A model generated the notes under the pieces. The model saw only the letters and a list, made by a program, of their open reading frames with translations, was not told where the DNA came from and did not search any database. The translations under genes and the position numbers were made by a program. A stretch of DNA of 64,000 nucleotides from Pseudoalteromonas sp. OOF1S-7 (GTDB taxonomy: Bacteria; Pseudomonadota; Gammaproteobacteria; Enterobacterales; Alteromonadaceae), in contig NZ_JAKRFZ010000010.1 in the NCBI RefSeq assembly GCF_022347765.1, positions 1 through 64,000 on the forward strand, read 5' to 3'. Below are positions 26,964-36,570 of the stretch, one piece after another. Each line of letters opens with the position of its first letter. Position 1 is the first letter of the stretch.

Positions 26964-27443
26964 TTATGCGTCAGCAGGTTGCTCTTGCGCGGCACGTTGC
27001 TGCATGTACTGAGCAAATAGCGCGTCAAAGTTAACGGGTGCCAGGTTCAGTTGCGGGAAGGTGCCACGATTAACCAGGCTAGCAACCGCTTCACGCGCAT
27101 ACGGGAACAGAATGTTCGGGCAGAATGCACCCAGCATATGTGCCATTTGCAGCTCTTCCAGTTCCCCAATTGAGAAAATACCAGCCTGCTGGATTTCACA
27201 CAGGAATGCCGTTTCTTCGCCCAAAGACGCAGTCACAGTCAGTGCCAGAACAACTTCGTATACACCTTCGTCCAGCTTGGCAGAACGCGTGTCCATGTCC
27301 AGCTTCACTTCAGGCGTCCACTCTTTTTGGAAGATTGCCGGAGAGTTCGGCGTTTCGAACGACACGTCTTTAGTGTAGATACGCTGAATGTTAAATTGTG
27401 GACCTTGTTCTTCTGCAGCAGCTGCGTTGTTTTGCTCTGTCAT
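26964..27443 (-). CDS. secB: Protein-export chaperone SecB
   Basis: A 159-residue cytosolic chaperone that forms tetramers and hands unfolded precursors to SecA. The [14 protein letters not shown] segment, the acidic EVKLDMDT region and the C-terminal [14 protein letters not shown] match the family. A short Ala/Gln-rich head precedes the domain. AGGAAG stands before the ATG. It is in the same order as in E. coli, between grxC and gpsA. Confidence 0.97.
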   Translation of the reverse strand: MTEQNNAAAAEEQGPQFNIQRIYTKDVSFETPNSPAIFQKEWTPEVKLDMDTRSAKLDEGVYEVVLALTVTASLGEETAFLCEIQQAGIFSIGELEELQMAHMLGAFCPNILFPYAREAVASLVNRGTFPQLNLAPVNFDALFAQYMQQRAAQEQPADA

Positions 27444-27514
27444 TGTTCTTCCTAATTATTCGTCTTTATTTAAAGTGGGGCAGCACTGCGGGCCCGTACC
27501 CGAAGTGCCAAAAA

Positions 27515-27769
27515 TTATTTCAGTAATGCGTCTAGCTTACCTTGTGATTCAAGCGCCATCATGTCGTCGCAACCACCAATGTGCTGCTCTTTGATGAAGA
27601 TCTGTGGCACTGTGTAGCCACCATTTGCTTTATTGATCATCTCTTCACGCAGCTCGGGTTGAACGCCTATATCATACTCGGTATATGTGACACCTTTACT
27701 ATCCAACAACGCCTTAGCGCGATGACAGTAAGGACAGTAATCCTTTGTATAAATAACAACTTGGCTCAT
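27515..27769 (-). CDS. grxC: Glutaredoxin 3 (GrxC)
   Basis: An 84-residue dithiol glutaredoxin with active site C12-P-Y-C15, the cis-Pro motif TVPQIF and the glutathione-binding GGCDD. It reduces disulfides and glutathione mixed disulfides in the cytosol. The gene starts 8 bp after the yibN stop and is followed by secB after 71 bp. Confidence 0.95.
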   Translation of the reverse strand: MSQVVIYTKDYCPYCHRAKALLDSKGVTYTEYDIGVQPELREEMINKANGGYTVPQIFIKEQHIGGCDDMMALESQGKLDALLK

Positions 27770-27777
27770 ATTTACTC

Positions 27778-28209
27778 CTATTTACCCGACGCGGTTGGCA
27801 GACCGGCTGTTTGCCAGGCGCCAAAGCCACCCGACAATACATACACTTGCTCAAAACCGGCTTTGTACATATTGCTGGCAATACCAGATGCGGTCATGCC
27901 GGTGTTACACACCAGTATAATGGGCTTGGTTTTGAACTTTTCAAGTCCTGCGAAATCATTTTGTTTGGCTTTTTCCACATTCATGTGCTCGCTGCCCGCA
28001 ATGCGTGAATTGTTAAACTCTTTTTGCGCACGCATATCAAACACCTGACCATCCTGACGGTTCACCAGAATGGTAAGCTGCTGAGGATTGATCTGACGGA
28101 TTTTGGAAAACATGCCTTTTAACCAGCTTGAAACCAACATAGCCGCCAAAACCAGCCAGATGATGCTGAGAATGGGGTTTCTACCTAAAAATTCGATGTA
28201 TTGTTCCAT
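27778..28209 (-). CDS. yibN: Membrane-anchored rhodanese-like protein YibN
   Basis: A 143-residue protein with an N-terminal membrane segment (about 12-30) and a rhodanese domain whose active-site loop reads CNTGMTAS with Cys101 present. This is a potentially active single-domain sulfurtransferase. The sulfur donor and acceptor are unknown. It heads the yibN-grxC-secB-gpsA cluster, as in E. coli, and is divergent from gpmI across 285 bp. Confidence 0.9.
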   Translation of the reverse strand: MEQYIEFLGRNPILSIIWLVLAAMLVSSWLKGMFSKIRQINPQQLTILVNRQDGQVFDMRAQKEFNNSRIAGSEHMNVEKAKQNDFAGLEKFKTKPIILVCNTGMTASGIASNMYKAGFEQVYVLSGGFGAWQTAGLPTASGK

Positions 28210-28494
28210 ATTGTCTTTACCAACCAGGAAAATGAAATTGCTCGCGAGTATACTTTCTTACGGGCGCTGGTACAAACATCTGTGCATAATGCGTAGCATA
28301 ATGCACGGCATAGTCCCTGAGCTCAATGGCACAGTGCGGCTTCACTGATAACGAGCAGGGCGGTACAACTCAGCCCCCCTCCCTGGCTTCTATTAATTTT
28401 AAAGTGTTGAGGATAAATCACGCTTATAGGGCTGAATAATCGTATAAAACAAGGTATCCTATGGCCAGATTTCGTGCATGTTTCAGGAGCCCAA

Positions 28495-30039
28495 ATGACT
28501 GCGAAGAAAAAACCTCTGGTATTAATAATCCTAGATGGCTGGGGATACCGTGAAGACGCTCAGAGCAATGCTATTCTGGCGGCCAACACCCCGGTACTGG
28601 ATGAGCTTTGGCAAACACGCCCGCGTACGCTGATCTCTGGTTCAGGCATGGATGTGGGACTACCGGACGGTCAGATGGGTAACTCCGAAGTCGGCCATGT
28701 CAACCTCGGTGCTGGTCGTATTGTTTATCAAGACTTTACGCGTATTACCAAAGCCATTGATGATGGCGAGTTTGAGCACAATCCAACATTGGTCGACAAC
28801 ATCGACACAGCGGTCGCCGCCGGTAAAGCCGTTCACCTGATGGGACTGTTAAGCCCAGGCGGTGTGCACAGTCATGAAGATCATATTGTTGCAGCCATCA
28901 AGTTAGCAGCCAATCGTGGTGCCAAAGCCGTTTACTTCCATGCTTTTCTGGATGGCCGTGACACGCCGCCACGCAGTGCCCAGGCTTCGATTGAACGTAT
29001 TGAAGCACTGTTCGCAGAACTGGGATGTGGCCGTCTGGCTTCGATCGTAGGTCGTTACTACGCCATGGACCGTGATAACCGCTGGGAACGCGTTGAAGCG
29101 GCCTACAACCTGATGGTATGTGGTCAGGCTCAGTATCGTTTTGCCGATGGGGTCAGTGGCCTGAACGCCGCTTATGAACGCAACGAAAACGATGAATTCG
29201 TCAATGCCACAGTCATTGCGCCAGAAGGCCAGGAGGCTGCCACTATCAATGATGGTGATACGCTGATCTTCCTCAACTTCCGTGCTGACCGCGCGCGCCA
29301 GATGACCCGCGCCTTTGTTGATGCCGACTTTGACGGTTTCAGCAAGCAAAAAGCTCCGGCACTAGGAGGTTTTGTGATGATGACGGAATACGCGGCCGAC
29401 ATTAATGCCCCCATCGCCTTTGCACCTCAAAAGCTCACTAATGTGCTGGGCGAATGGCTGGCGAAACACAAAAAAACTCAGCTACGTATTTCCGAAACCG
29501 AAAAATACGCCCATGTGACATTCTTCTTCAGCGGTGGACGTGAAGATCTGTTCGACGGCGAGAAACGCGAGCTGATCCCCTCGCCTCAGGTCGCTACCTA
29601 CGATCTCCAACCTGAGATGAACTCAGCTTTACTGACCGATAAACTAGTTGAAGCCATCCACAGTGGTGAGCATGATGTGATCATCTGCAACTATCCGAAT
29701 GGCGACATGGTTGGCCACTCAGGGGTATTTGAAGCCGCCGTGAAAGCCTGTGAAGCGGTAGATGCCTGTATTGGTCGTGTTGTGACTGCACTGGAAGAGG
29801 CCGGCGGTGAAGCCCTGATCACCGCAGATCACGGTAACGCAGAACAGATGGTAAACAGCAAAACAGGTCAGGCCCATACAGCGCACACCAGCGAGCCTGT
29901 ACCATTCATTTACATTGGCCGCGATGCAGAACCACAAACGGGTAAAACCCTAAGCGATGTGGCCCCCACTATGCTGCACCTGCTGGGTATGCCACAACCC
30001 GAGGAAATGACTGGCTCACCTGTCATGCGGCTGAAGTAA
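28495..30039 (+). CDS. gpmI: 2,3-bisphosphoglycerate-independent phosphoglycerate mutase GpmI
   Basis: A 514-residue Mn-dependent mutase interconverting 3- and 2-phosphoglycerate. It has the alkaline phosphatase-like fold, catalytic Ser64 in MGNSEVGH, metal ligands in [20 protein letters not shown] and ADHGNAEQM. Start ATG 28495 with AGGAG upstream gives exactly the E. coli length; an upstream in-frame GTG is unlikely. It is followed after 3 bp by envC, the conserved gpmI-envC-yibQ order. Confidence 0.97.
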   Translation: MTAKKKPLVLIILDGWGYREDAQSNAILAANTPVLDELWQTRPRTLISGSGMDVGLPDGQMGNSEVGHVNLGAGRIVYQDFTRITKAIDDGEFEHNPTLVDNIDTAVAAGKAVHLMGLLSPGGVHSHEDHIVAAIKLAANRGAKAVYFHAFLDGRDTPPRSAQASIERIEALFAELGCGRLASIVGRYYAMDRDNRWERVEAAYNLMVCGQAQYRFADGVSGLNAAYERNENDEFVNATVIAPEGQEAATINDGDTLIFLNFRADRARQMTRAFVDADFDGFSKQKAPALGGFVMMTEYAADINAPIAFAPQKLTNVLGEWLAKHKKTQLRISETEKYAHVTFFFSGGREDLFDGEKRELIPSPQVATYDLQPEMNSALLTDKLVEAIHSGEHDVIICNYPNGDMVGHSGVFEAAVKACEAVDACIGRVVTALEEAGGEALITADHGNAEQMVNSKTGQAHTAHTSEPVPFIYIGRDAEPQTGKTLSDVAPTMLHLLGMPQPEEMTGSPVMRLK

Positions 30040-30042
30040 TTG

Positions 30043-31182
30043 ATGCGCCGAACGCTTGCTGTACTCTCGGTCTGTTTGCTGCTGCCCTATTGTGGGCAGG
30101 CAAACGAAATCCGCACCAAAGCCGACCTGGCCGCGGTGCAGGCCGAGCTCAAAAAGAGTCAGGCCGCTTATCAGCAACAACAGGCCAGCTTCAGCGCCTT
30201 GCAAAGCACCCTGCAATCGTTTGAGCTGGAAATAGCCAAAAGTGCCAAAGCACTGGCACTGACCGCGCAAGGGATCAGCGAAAACAAACAACAGCAATAC
30301 ACGCTACAACGTGAAGCTGAGCAGCTAAACCTGCAAAAAAAGCGCCTCCAGCGCTTACTGGCCGCCCAACTCAAGAGTGCCTATGTGACGGGTAGTCATG
30401 ATTATTCAAAAATGCTCTTAAATCAGCAGCATGCAGCAGCTTTGGAACGCACCATCAGCTACTACGATTACTTTAACCAGGCCCGTATCACTCAGCTCGA
30501 GGCGCTCAAGTCGGTATTTGCCAAGCTCGCTGAAAACCGGGCTCAACTCGAGCGTAAAAAGAAGCAACTACACGCCTTGCAGGGGCAACAGAAAGCCCGT
30601 CAGGACGAATTACTGCTGGCGCAAAACGCGCACAAGACTCACCTGGCAAAGCTTAACGATAAACTCAGTCAGGCAAAAGCCGCTATCGCCTATCTGGAAG
30701 AAAACGAGCAGACCTTAATTTCCACCCTGGAAACCTTAGCCACTGAGCAAGCCGCCAGTCCCGAGCACTATGTCGCACAACTACAGGGACTACAAAGACT
30801 CAAGGGCAAACTGGCCTGGCCCCTTGATGGTCGTTTGAAGCATCGCTTTGGTCAACGTAAACACGTCGGTATGAACTGGAAAGGCGTTGTGATCCGTGGC
30901 AGCAATGGCACACCGGTTAACAGTGTGGCACCAGGCCAGGTGGTCTACGCCGACTGGTTGAACGGTTTTGGCTGGGTCATCGTATTAGATCATGGAGAAG
31001 GCTTTATGAGCCTCTACGGTCATGCCCAGACCCTGCTCAAAGACGTAGGTGATCAGGTGATGCCGGGCGAGCCCATTGCCCTGGTGGGGCAAAGCGGCGG
31101 ACAAACCGATCCTGGTCTATACTTCGAAATACGGCATAAGGGAAGCGCTGTTGATCCAGTAAAATGGTGCAGATCCAGTTAA
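30043..31182 (+). CDS. envC: Murein hydrolase activator EnvC
   Basis: A 379-residue periplasmic protein: signal peptide (1 to about 21), long coiled coil (about 25-250) and a C-terminal LytM/M23 domain. The metallopeptidase ligands are degenerate: the usual HxGxD reads HVGMN and the HxH reads GLY, so it should not cleave peptidoglycan itself. EnvC binds FtsEX and activates amidases AmiA/AmiB at the septum. The start is ATG 30043, three bases past the gpmI stop, with no good ribosome site, suggesting translational coupling. Confidence 0.93.
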   Translation: MRRTLAVLSVCLLLPYCGQANEIRTKADLAAVQAELKKSQAAYQQQQASFSALQSTLQSFELEIAKSAKALALTAQGISENKQQQYTLQREAEQLNLQKKRLQRLLAAQLKSAYVTGSHDYSKMLLNQQHAAALERTISYYDYFNQARITQLEALKSVFAKLAENRAQLERKKKQLHALQGQQKARQDELLLAQNAHKTHLAKLNDKLSQAKAAIAYLEENEQTLISTLETLATEQAASPEHYVAQLQGLQRLKGKLAWPLDGRLKHRFGQRKHVGMNWKGVVIRGSNGTPVNSVAPGQVVYADWLNGFGWVIVLDHGEGFMSLYGHAQTLLKDVGDQVMPGEPIALVGQSGGQTDPGLYFEIRHKGSAVDPVKWCRSS

Positions 31183-31220
31183 CTGACTAACCGATGCTGC
31201 CCCCCAGTGAGGAGCAGCAT

Positions 31221-32438
31221 ATGATGACTCCATGTGTTCAACCGACAAGATCCCCTCTGTGGCACTGGCTGTTTGCATTCGGCCTGATGCTCAGCTTGCT
31301 GTGCCTGCCGCTCAGCGCCAGGCAACTTTCCAGTGAGCAAATTGATGAGATCCTATATCACATACACACCTATTATGTAGAAGATCTGCCGCTCAGCCAC
31401 GTCAAAAAAGACAACTTTGGCGAGTTACTCACTCAGCTTGATGATTATTCAAAGTATTTGGATGAACACGAGCTTGAAGCCCTGTTCAGCGCCGCCAATG
31501 GTCGTTATACAGGGCTTGGTATTGAAGTAGAAGAAGTCGACGACGGCGTTGTGATTGTGGATACTCTGCCCGGTTCACCTGCGGAAGCCGCCGGTATTGA
31601 AGGCGGTGACAAGCTGCTGGCCATCAATACTCATGATGTAAAAAAGAAATCCATTGCAGAAGTCTCTAAACTGCTGCGCGAAGCCCAGTTTTCAACGATT
31701 CAGCTCACCGTAAAACGCGCCAATGCGGAAGTTACCCTGGCCTTAAGACGTCAGGAGATCACCTTGCAGAGCGTCTCCAGCCAATTGTTATCTGGCGGCA
31801 TCGGGTATGTGCTACTGAGTAGCTTTAATAACCACAGCTATCACGACATTGCTCGTCATATTAGTATGCTCAATAGCCATCTGGGTGAACCACTTAAGGG
31901 GCTGGTTATCGACTTAAGGGACAACCCTGGCGGTACCCTCAACAGCGCAGTGGCCATCTCAGATTTGTTTTTGCAAAGCGGCACCATCGTCAGTACCCGG
32001 GGTCGTTTTTACGATGCCAATCAACGCTTCTTTGCCGCTCAGGGCGACATACTCAATGGCGCGCCGATGCTGGTACTGATCAATGAACAATCCGCGTCAG
32101 CGGCCGAGATACTGGCTGGCGCACTACAAGACAACAGCCGCGCGCTGATCCTGGGTAACCGCTCGTATGGTAAGGGTTCAGTGCAATCGTTAATTCCCAT
32201 CGGCAATGGCACCACCGCACTTAAGTTAACCACAGCGCGCTACTTTACGCCATCGGGCCAGTCCATTGAAGGAACCGGGATCCAGCCGGATGTCATTTTT
32301 AGTAAACAAGTACTTTTAGAACTGGACAAAGACGCTATAATGGCTGGTGAAAAAAAGGTCAGGCAGACCTTTGTTGCCAACCTAGATAAACATTGGCAAG
32401 AAGCGGTACAACTATTACAAAATCATAATTTACAATAA
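31221..32438 (+). CDS. C-terminal processing peptidase-like S41 protease
   Basis: A 405-residue exported protease: hydrophobic N-terminal signal (about 14-38), PDZ domain (about 95-165, YTGLGIEVEEV, GSPAEAAGI) and S41 peptidase domain with DLRDNPGG, the catalytic Ser in NEQSASAAE (Ser291/Ser293) and Lys in YGKGSVQ. CtpA/Prc-type enzymes trim periplasmic proteins and often regulate cell-wall hydrolases, which suits its place between envC and yibQ. GAGGAG six bases upstream supports ATG 31221. Confidence 0.92.
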   Translation: MMTPCVQPTRSPLWHWLFAFGLMLSLLCLPLSARQLSSEQIDEILYHIHTYYVEDLPLSHVKKDNFGELLTQLDDYSKYLDEHELEALFSAANGRYTGLGIEVEEVDDGVVIVDTLPGSPAEAAGIEGGDKLLAINTHDVKKKSIAEVSKLLREAQFSTIQLTVKRANAEVTLALRRQEITLQSVSSQLLSGGIGYVLLSSFNNHSYHDIARHISMLNSHLGEPLKGLVIDLRDNPGGTLNSAVAISDLFLQSGTIVSTRGRFYDANQRFFAAQGDILNGAPMLVLINEQSASAAEILAGALQDNSRALILGNRSYGKGSVQSLIPIGNGTTALKLTTARYFTPSGQSIEGTGIQPDVIFSKQVLLELDKDAIMAGEKKVRQTFVANLDKHWQEAVQLLQNHNLQ

Positions 32439-32450
32439 TAATTCAGGATA

Positions 32451-33212
32451 GTGCGCTTACTTATAACAAGCTTTTTGGTGCTTTTTCTCTGCGCAGCACC
32501 AAGCTATGGCAATCAGGTTGCCATCGTCATCGATGACATTGGATATCACGAACGTGACTTAGAACTGCTGGATTTGCCCGGCCAGCTTAGTTATGCCGTT
32601 TTGCCACACACCCCGTTTTCCCAGCGCTTTGCTTATCAGGCCAGTCACAAACGCCGAGAATTGCTGCTACACATTCCCATGCAGGCCCTTGAAGACAAAG
32701 CACTGGGGCCAGGCGCCCTGACACTGGATATGCGTAAATGGCAGCTGCAAACCACCCTGGGACACGCGCTCGCCACCCTGCCTCAGGTCAAAGGCGTCAA
32801 CAATCATATGGGCTCGGCATTGACCCAATACGTTGAGCCGATGAAATGGACCATGGAGCTGCTGAAAAAACGCGGGCTGTACTTTCTTGATAGTCGCACT
32901 ACTGAGCTCAGTCAGGCCCAGCACGTAGCTAACTTGTATGGGGTTGCCAACGTCGCCCGTCATGTTTTTTTAGACAACCAGACGCACCCGGATGCACTGC
33001 GTAAGCAGTTTGATCAGCTCAAGACAATAGCCCACCAGCAAGGCTACGCCATTGGAATAGCCCACCCCTACCCGCAAACCCGGGCGTTTCTCACCACAGC
33101 ACTCGATGAGTTGGCAACCGAGGGCATTGAACTGGTTCCCTTGTCGCAACTGGTTGAGCAAAAGTACATTCAACTGGCAGCCATCAAGCCTCCGCCACAA
33201 AGCTCAGAATAA
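32451..33212 (+). CDS. yibQ: Divergent polysaccharide deacetylase family protein YibQ
   Basis: A 253-residue exported protein: signal peptide (1-20) and a carbohydrate esterase 4-like barrel (VAIVIDDIGYHERDLELLDL, LLHIPMQALE, NNHMGSALTQ, FLDSRTT). This is the family formerly DUF610. The Asp-Asp and His-containing motifs are kept, but no substrate is established. It starts with GTG 32451, with AGGA five bases upstream, 12 bp after the S41 protease gene, and ends the gpmI-envC-ctpA-yibQ run. Confidence 0.88.
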   Translation: MRLLITSFLVLFLCAAPSYGNQVAIVIDDIGYHERDLELLDLPGQLSYAVLPHTPFSQRFAYQASHKRRELLLHIPMQALEDKALGPGALTLDMRKWQLQTTLGHALATLPQVKGVNNHMGSALTQYVEPMKWTMELLKKRGLYFLDSRTTELSQAQHVANLYGVANVARHVFLDNQTHPDALRKQFDQLKTIAHQQGYAIGIAHPYPQTRAFLTTALDELATEGIELVPLSQLVEQKYIQLAAIKPPPQSSE

Positions 33213-33300
33213 AAACGACAAATTTGATCTGACACCACTCACGCGCCACCTGCGTCGGCTAGACTTAACAAAGATATTATGTTCGCTTAAGGAAGTGCTT

Positions 33301-33720
33301 ATGTTAACCACAGTTGCCGATTTAATGACCCCGGATCCGCTGGCAGTCAGTAAAACCAACACCCTCAACGATGCGCATAACCTGATGCGCGAAAAGAACA
33401 TTCGCCATATCCCCGTGATTGACGACGACGGCATGCTGGTGGGTATGCTGACACAGAAGATCATGATTGCGAAAGTCATGGGGATCATTGCCACCTATGG
33501 TACCAATGCACTGGAACGTAAAGAAAAGCAACAGCAGGTTGCCGAAGTCATGGCCACCGACTTTGCCAGTATACGACCACAGCAAAGCCTCCGGGAAGTG
33601 GTGCGCTTTTTTGTTGATAATCGCCATGGCTGCATGCCGGTCACAGACGACAATGGCAAGTTGCTGGGGATTCTGACCTCCTCAGACTTTGTCCGTCTGG
33701 CCGCGGCCTTACTGTCATAA
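33301..33720 (+). CDS. CBS-domain-pair protein
   Basis: A 139-residue protein consisting of two CBS motifs (about 5-60 and 77-135) and nothing else. CBS pairs bind adenosyl ligands such as AMP, ATP or SAM and act as sensors. The repeated patterns VADLMTPDPLAV...HIPVIDDDGMLVGMLT and VAEVMATDFASI...CMPVTDDNGKLLGILT are clear. AAGGAAG precedes ATG 33301; the longer frame overlaps yibQ and is not used. A strong terminator follows. Its partner is unknown. Confidence 0.88.
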   Translation: MLTTVADLMTPDPLAVSKTNTLNDAHNLMREKNIRHIPVIDDDGMLVGMLTQKIMIAKVMGIIATYGTNALERKEKQQQVAEVMATDFASIRPQQSLREVVRFFVDNRHGCMPVTDDNGKLLGILTSSDFVRLAAALLS

Positions 33721-33745
33721 AAAAAGCCCCATCACGGGGCTTTTT
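33721..33745. terminator. Bidirectional terminator between the CBS gene and pepB
   Basis: AAAAAGCCCC / GGGGCTTTTT stem with a 5-nt loop and T-runs on both sides, between convergent genes. Confidence 0.95.
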
Positions 33746-33763
33746 CATCGCTTTAACTGGCTA

Positions 33764-35059
33764 TCAGGCTTTTGCTTGCAGCGTGCGTGCGACGGTACGC
33801 ATCCCTAAGGTTGTTGCACCTGATGCCCACTGAGAGCCGGCATTGTTCTGGAACGAGGCCGCCAGATCGATGTGCACCCAGCCTTGCCCTTCGTTTGGCA
33901 CAAAGCGAGACAGGAAGCCTGCCGCATTAGAGGCACCACCGAAGCCGCCGCCTTTTTGCGCCCGGCTGTTCGCGGTATCTGCATAGGCAGAAGGGCAGTT
34001 GTTCTGGTGCCATTTTTCCAGAGGCAACGGCCAGGCCGCCTCAAACTCTTCCTGAGCAAATTGCTGTACATCGGCGACCAGCTCTTTGTCCAGGCCAAAT
34101 AAGGCATTGTATTCCTGGCCAACCGCCACCAGCGCAGCACCTGTCAGGGTAGCCGCATCAATGATCAAAGGCGCACCCGTTTCGCCAGCAGCCATCAGAC
34201 CATCGGCCAGAACCAGACGTCCTTCAGCATCGGTATTGACGATTTCAACCGTCGTGCCGTTTTTGTAAGTCAGGATATCTCCCAGCTTGTATGCATGCCC
34301 AGAGATCAGGTTTTCAGCACAACACAGGAACAGCTTGATGCGCTTGTTGATACCACGCTGAATGGCAATGGCCAGACCCGCTGTAACCGTCGCTGCACCG
34401 CCCATGTCGCATTTCATGGTCAGCATGCCTTCGCTTGGCTTAATTGAGTAACCACCAGAATCAAAAGTGATCCCCTTGCCAACCAGCGCCGCCGCAACCG
34501 GTGCGTCCTCATCGCCCGTTGGATTAAAGTCCAGCTCCAGTAATACCGGTGGGCGCTCGCTGCCACGGCCAACTTCATGGATCCCGATCCACTGATGCTC
34601 AAGCAGCGCTTTACCCTTGATGATTTGGTAGCTTACATGCTCTGGTGCCAGAGACTGAATGAACTCTGCCGCTTTACCGGCCAGGCTTTCAGGGTAAATG
34701 TCTTCTGCCGTGCCATTGATCATCTCACGCGTCCAGACAGCTGCAGCTTTCAATGCCTGCAACTCAGCCAGGTCAGATTGGGCATTGTCACAGAAGGTGA
34801 TCCCATCTAGTTGCTTCGGGCTTACAAAACCCTGATAAAATGCCCACTGAGATTCAGTGCACCAGGCATCACCCTGTAATTCAACCGCCTGGATCCCTTG
34901 CTGTGCCACGCTGCGGCCCGCTTTTTGGATCGTCTTCAGAGTTTCCTGCTCGCTCAGATGCACCAGTGCACCATCCTGATCGTAGGATAAAGTCGCATTG
35001 CCACCCCAGTGTGCCGCCGGGGCCTGATCCGTCAGTCGAACAATAAATTTGTCAGCCAT
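33764..35059 (-). CDS. pepB: Aminopeptidase B (PepB), M17 family
   Basis: A 431-residue leucyl aminopeptidase-family enzyme with two catalytic metals. The signature NTDAEGRLVLAD, the ligand-bearing KGITFDSGGYSIKP and CDMGGAA are intact, and the N-terminal domain matches PepB (E. coli 427) more than PepA. It releases N-terminal residues from peptides in the cytosol. Start ATG 35059 gives MADKFIVRL; the open frame upstream has no family similarity. Divergent from sfsA. Confidence 0.92.
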   Translation of the reverse strand: MADKFIVRLTDQAPAAHWGGNATLSYDQDGALVHLSEQETLKTIQKAGRSVAQQGIQAVELQGDAWCTESQWAFYQGFVSPKQLDGITFCDNAQSDLAELQALKAAAVWTREMINGTAEDIYPESLAGKAAEFIQSLAPEHVSYQIIKGKALLEHQWIGIHEVGRGSERPPVLLELDFNPTGDEDAPVAAALVGKGITFDSGGYSIKPSEGMLTMKCDMGGAATVTAGLAIAIQRGINKRIKLFLCCAENLISGHAYKLGDILTYKNGTTVEIVNTDAEGRLVLADGLMAAGETGAPLIIDAATLTGAALVAVGQEYNALFGLDKELVADVQQFAQEEFEAAWPLPLEKWHQNNCPSAYADTANSRAQKGGGFGGASNAAGFLSRFVPNEGQGWVHIDLAASFQNNAGSQWASGATTLGMRTVARTLQAKA

Positions 35060-35140
35060 ATTTGATTTCACTCTTGCGCTTATTAGTAACCAGCAGTGTA
35101 CACTAGCGAGCAAAATGCCCCAAACGAATGCGATTAATCT

Positions 35141-35848
35141 ATGAAGTTTTCCGCCCCACTGGCTAAAGCCACTTTAATTAAACGTTACAAACGCTTTTTG
35201 GTTGATTTACGCAACGACACGCAGCAGGAATTCACAGTCCATTGCGCAAATACCGGTAAAATGACCGGTTGCGCTGATCCTGGTTTCAACGCGTATTACT
35301 CAACCAGCGACAACCCGAAACGTAAATACCCACACTCGCTGGAGCTGACAGAAAACCAAGATGGTGCGCTGATCTGTGTCAATACCGCACTGGCCAATAA
35401 GGTCGCCATTGAAGCGATTGCGCACGATAGGATCCCTCAGCTTGGCGGCTACCGAACCCAACGCAGCGAGGTAAAATATGGCACGGAGAATAGTCGCATC
35501 GATATCCTGCTTCAGGATGAAGGCAAACCTGATTGCTACATAGAAGTGAAATCCGTTACGTTGCTTGACCAAGGACAGGGCTATTTTCCGGATGCCCAGA
35601 CGCTGCGAGGTCAAAAACACCTGCGCGAGCTGATGCAGATCCGACAACAGGGTATGCGCGCCGTGCTGCTGTTTGTCGTCATGCACAATGGCATCACCAG
35701 TGTCAAGCCGGCAGCGCACATTGATAGCCAATATGCCACGCTGATTGAGGAAGCACAGACGCAGGGCGTCGAGATTTATGCCTGCCGGGCTCAGGTATCA
35801 ACGCAAGACATCACACTGACCGAAGCACTGCCCTTCGCAATACGTTAG
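35141..35848 (+). CDS. sfsA: Sugar fermentation stimulation protein SfsA
   Basis: A 235-residue protein with an N-terminal OB-like domain and a C-terminal nuclease-like PD-(D/E)xK core (NSRIDILLQDEGKPDCYIEVKSVTL). E. coli SfsA was named for maltose metabolism effects and binds DNA; its biochemical role is unsettled. HCANTGKMTGC is typical. The sfsA-dksA-gluQ order is the same as in E. coli. Confidence 0.93.
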   Translation: MKFSAPLAKATLIKRYKRFLVDLRNDTQQEFTVHCANTGKMTGCADPGFNAYYSTSDNPKRKYPHSLELTENQDGALICVNTALANKVAIEAIAHDRIPQLGGYRTQRSEVKYGTENSRIDILLQDEGKPDCYIEVKSVTLLDQGQGYFPDAQTLRGQKHLRELMQIRQQGMRAVLLFVVMHNGITSVKPAAHIDSQYATLIEEAQTQGVEIYACRAQVSTQDITLTEALPFAIR

Positions 35849-36029
35849 GCAGGTACCGTGCCCAATAGTGATCTGGCGGCATAAATTGTGCAGTATAATG
35901 AGTATTAAGCTTGAAAGTGAAAAATTTGCCTCCATATAGCTGCAAATGTCAGTGTGACCCCCGTCAGTCGCGCTTTTGTGATTCCGATCATGCCTTCAAA
36001 CCGGGAGTGGTCTAATAAGCAAAAAGTGT

Positions 36030-36058
36030 TTGCCAAGGGGTAAAGATTTTGCTATCTA
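36030..36058 (+). promoter_or_regulatory. dksA promoter (candidate)
   Basis: TTGCCA (36030-36035), 17-bp spacer, TATCTA (36053-36058), about 50 bp before the dksA ATG. The 260-bp gap from sfsA also holds a TATAAT near 35890 without a matching -35, so more than one promoter is possible. Confidence 0.5.
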
Positions 36059-36108
36059 TAGCCGCCGGCGTTAGCTGGGGTTGTTTATTAAGGATTTAGG
36101 AGAATGCT

Positions 36109-36552
36109 ATGCCAGACCAGAAAAAACTAGGGTTGTTGGCTCAAGCCGGTTTAGAACCTTATCAGGAAAAGCCGGGTGAAGAATATATGAATGACGCACA
36201 ACGTGCGCATTTCAAAAAATTACTGGAAGCGTGGCGTAGCGATCTTCGTAACGAAGTTGACCGCACCAAAACGCACATGCAAGATGAAGCGGCAAACTTC
36301 CCTGATCCAGTCGATCGTGCGGCACAGGAAGAAGAGTTCTCGCTGGAGTTGCGTACACGTGACCGTGAACGTAAGCTAATCAAGAAAATTGAAAAAACAC
36401 TGCAGTTGATCGAAGACGACGACTTCGGTTACTGTGATTCATGTGGCATTGAAATTGGCATTCGTCGCCTTGAAGCCCGCCCGACAGCGGACCTGTGCGT
36501 AGACTGTAAATCAATTGCAGAAATAAAAGAAAAACAACAGGGCCGAGGCTAA
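36109..36552 (+). CDS. dksA: RNA polymerase-binding transcription factor DksA
   Basis: A 147-residue factor that enters the RNA polymerase secondary channel and works with ppGpp. It has the coiled-coil with acidic tip ([19 protein letters not shown]), and the four-Cys zinc finger CDSCG...CVDCK. TTTAGGAG is placed well before ATG 36109. It is followed by gluQ after 18 bp, as in E. coli. The rRNA, tRNA and guaB promoters in this window have the GC-rich discriminators it typically controls. Confidence 0.97.
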   Translation: MPDQKKLGLLAQAGLEPYQEKPGEEYMNDAQRAHFKKLLEAWRSDLRNEVDRTKTHMQDEAANFPDPVDRAAQEEEFSLELRTRDRERKLIKKIEKTLQLIEDDDFGYCDSCGIEIGIRRLEARPTADLCVDCKSIAEIKEKQQGRG

Positions 36553-36570
36553 CGCACGTTTGTCTTAGCT

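Noticed and set aside
30043..31182. EnvC as an active LytM endopeptidase
   Set aside because: The HxGxD and HxH zinc ligands are replaced, fitting an amidase activator instead.
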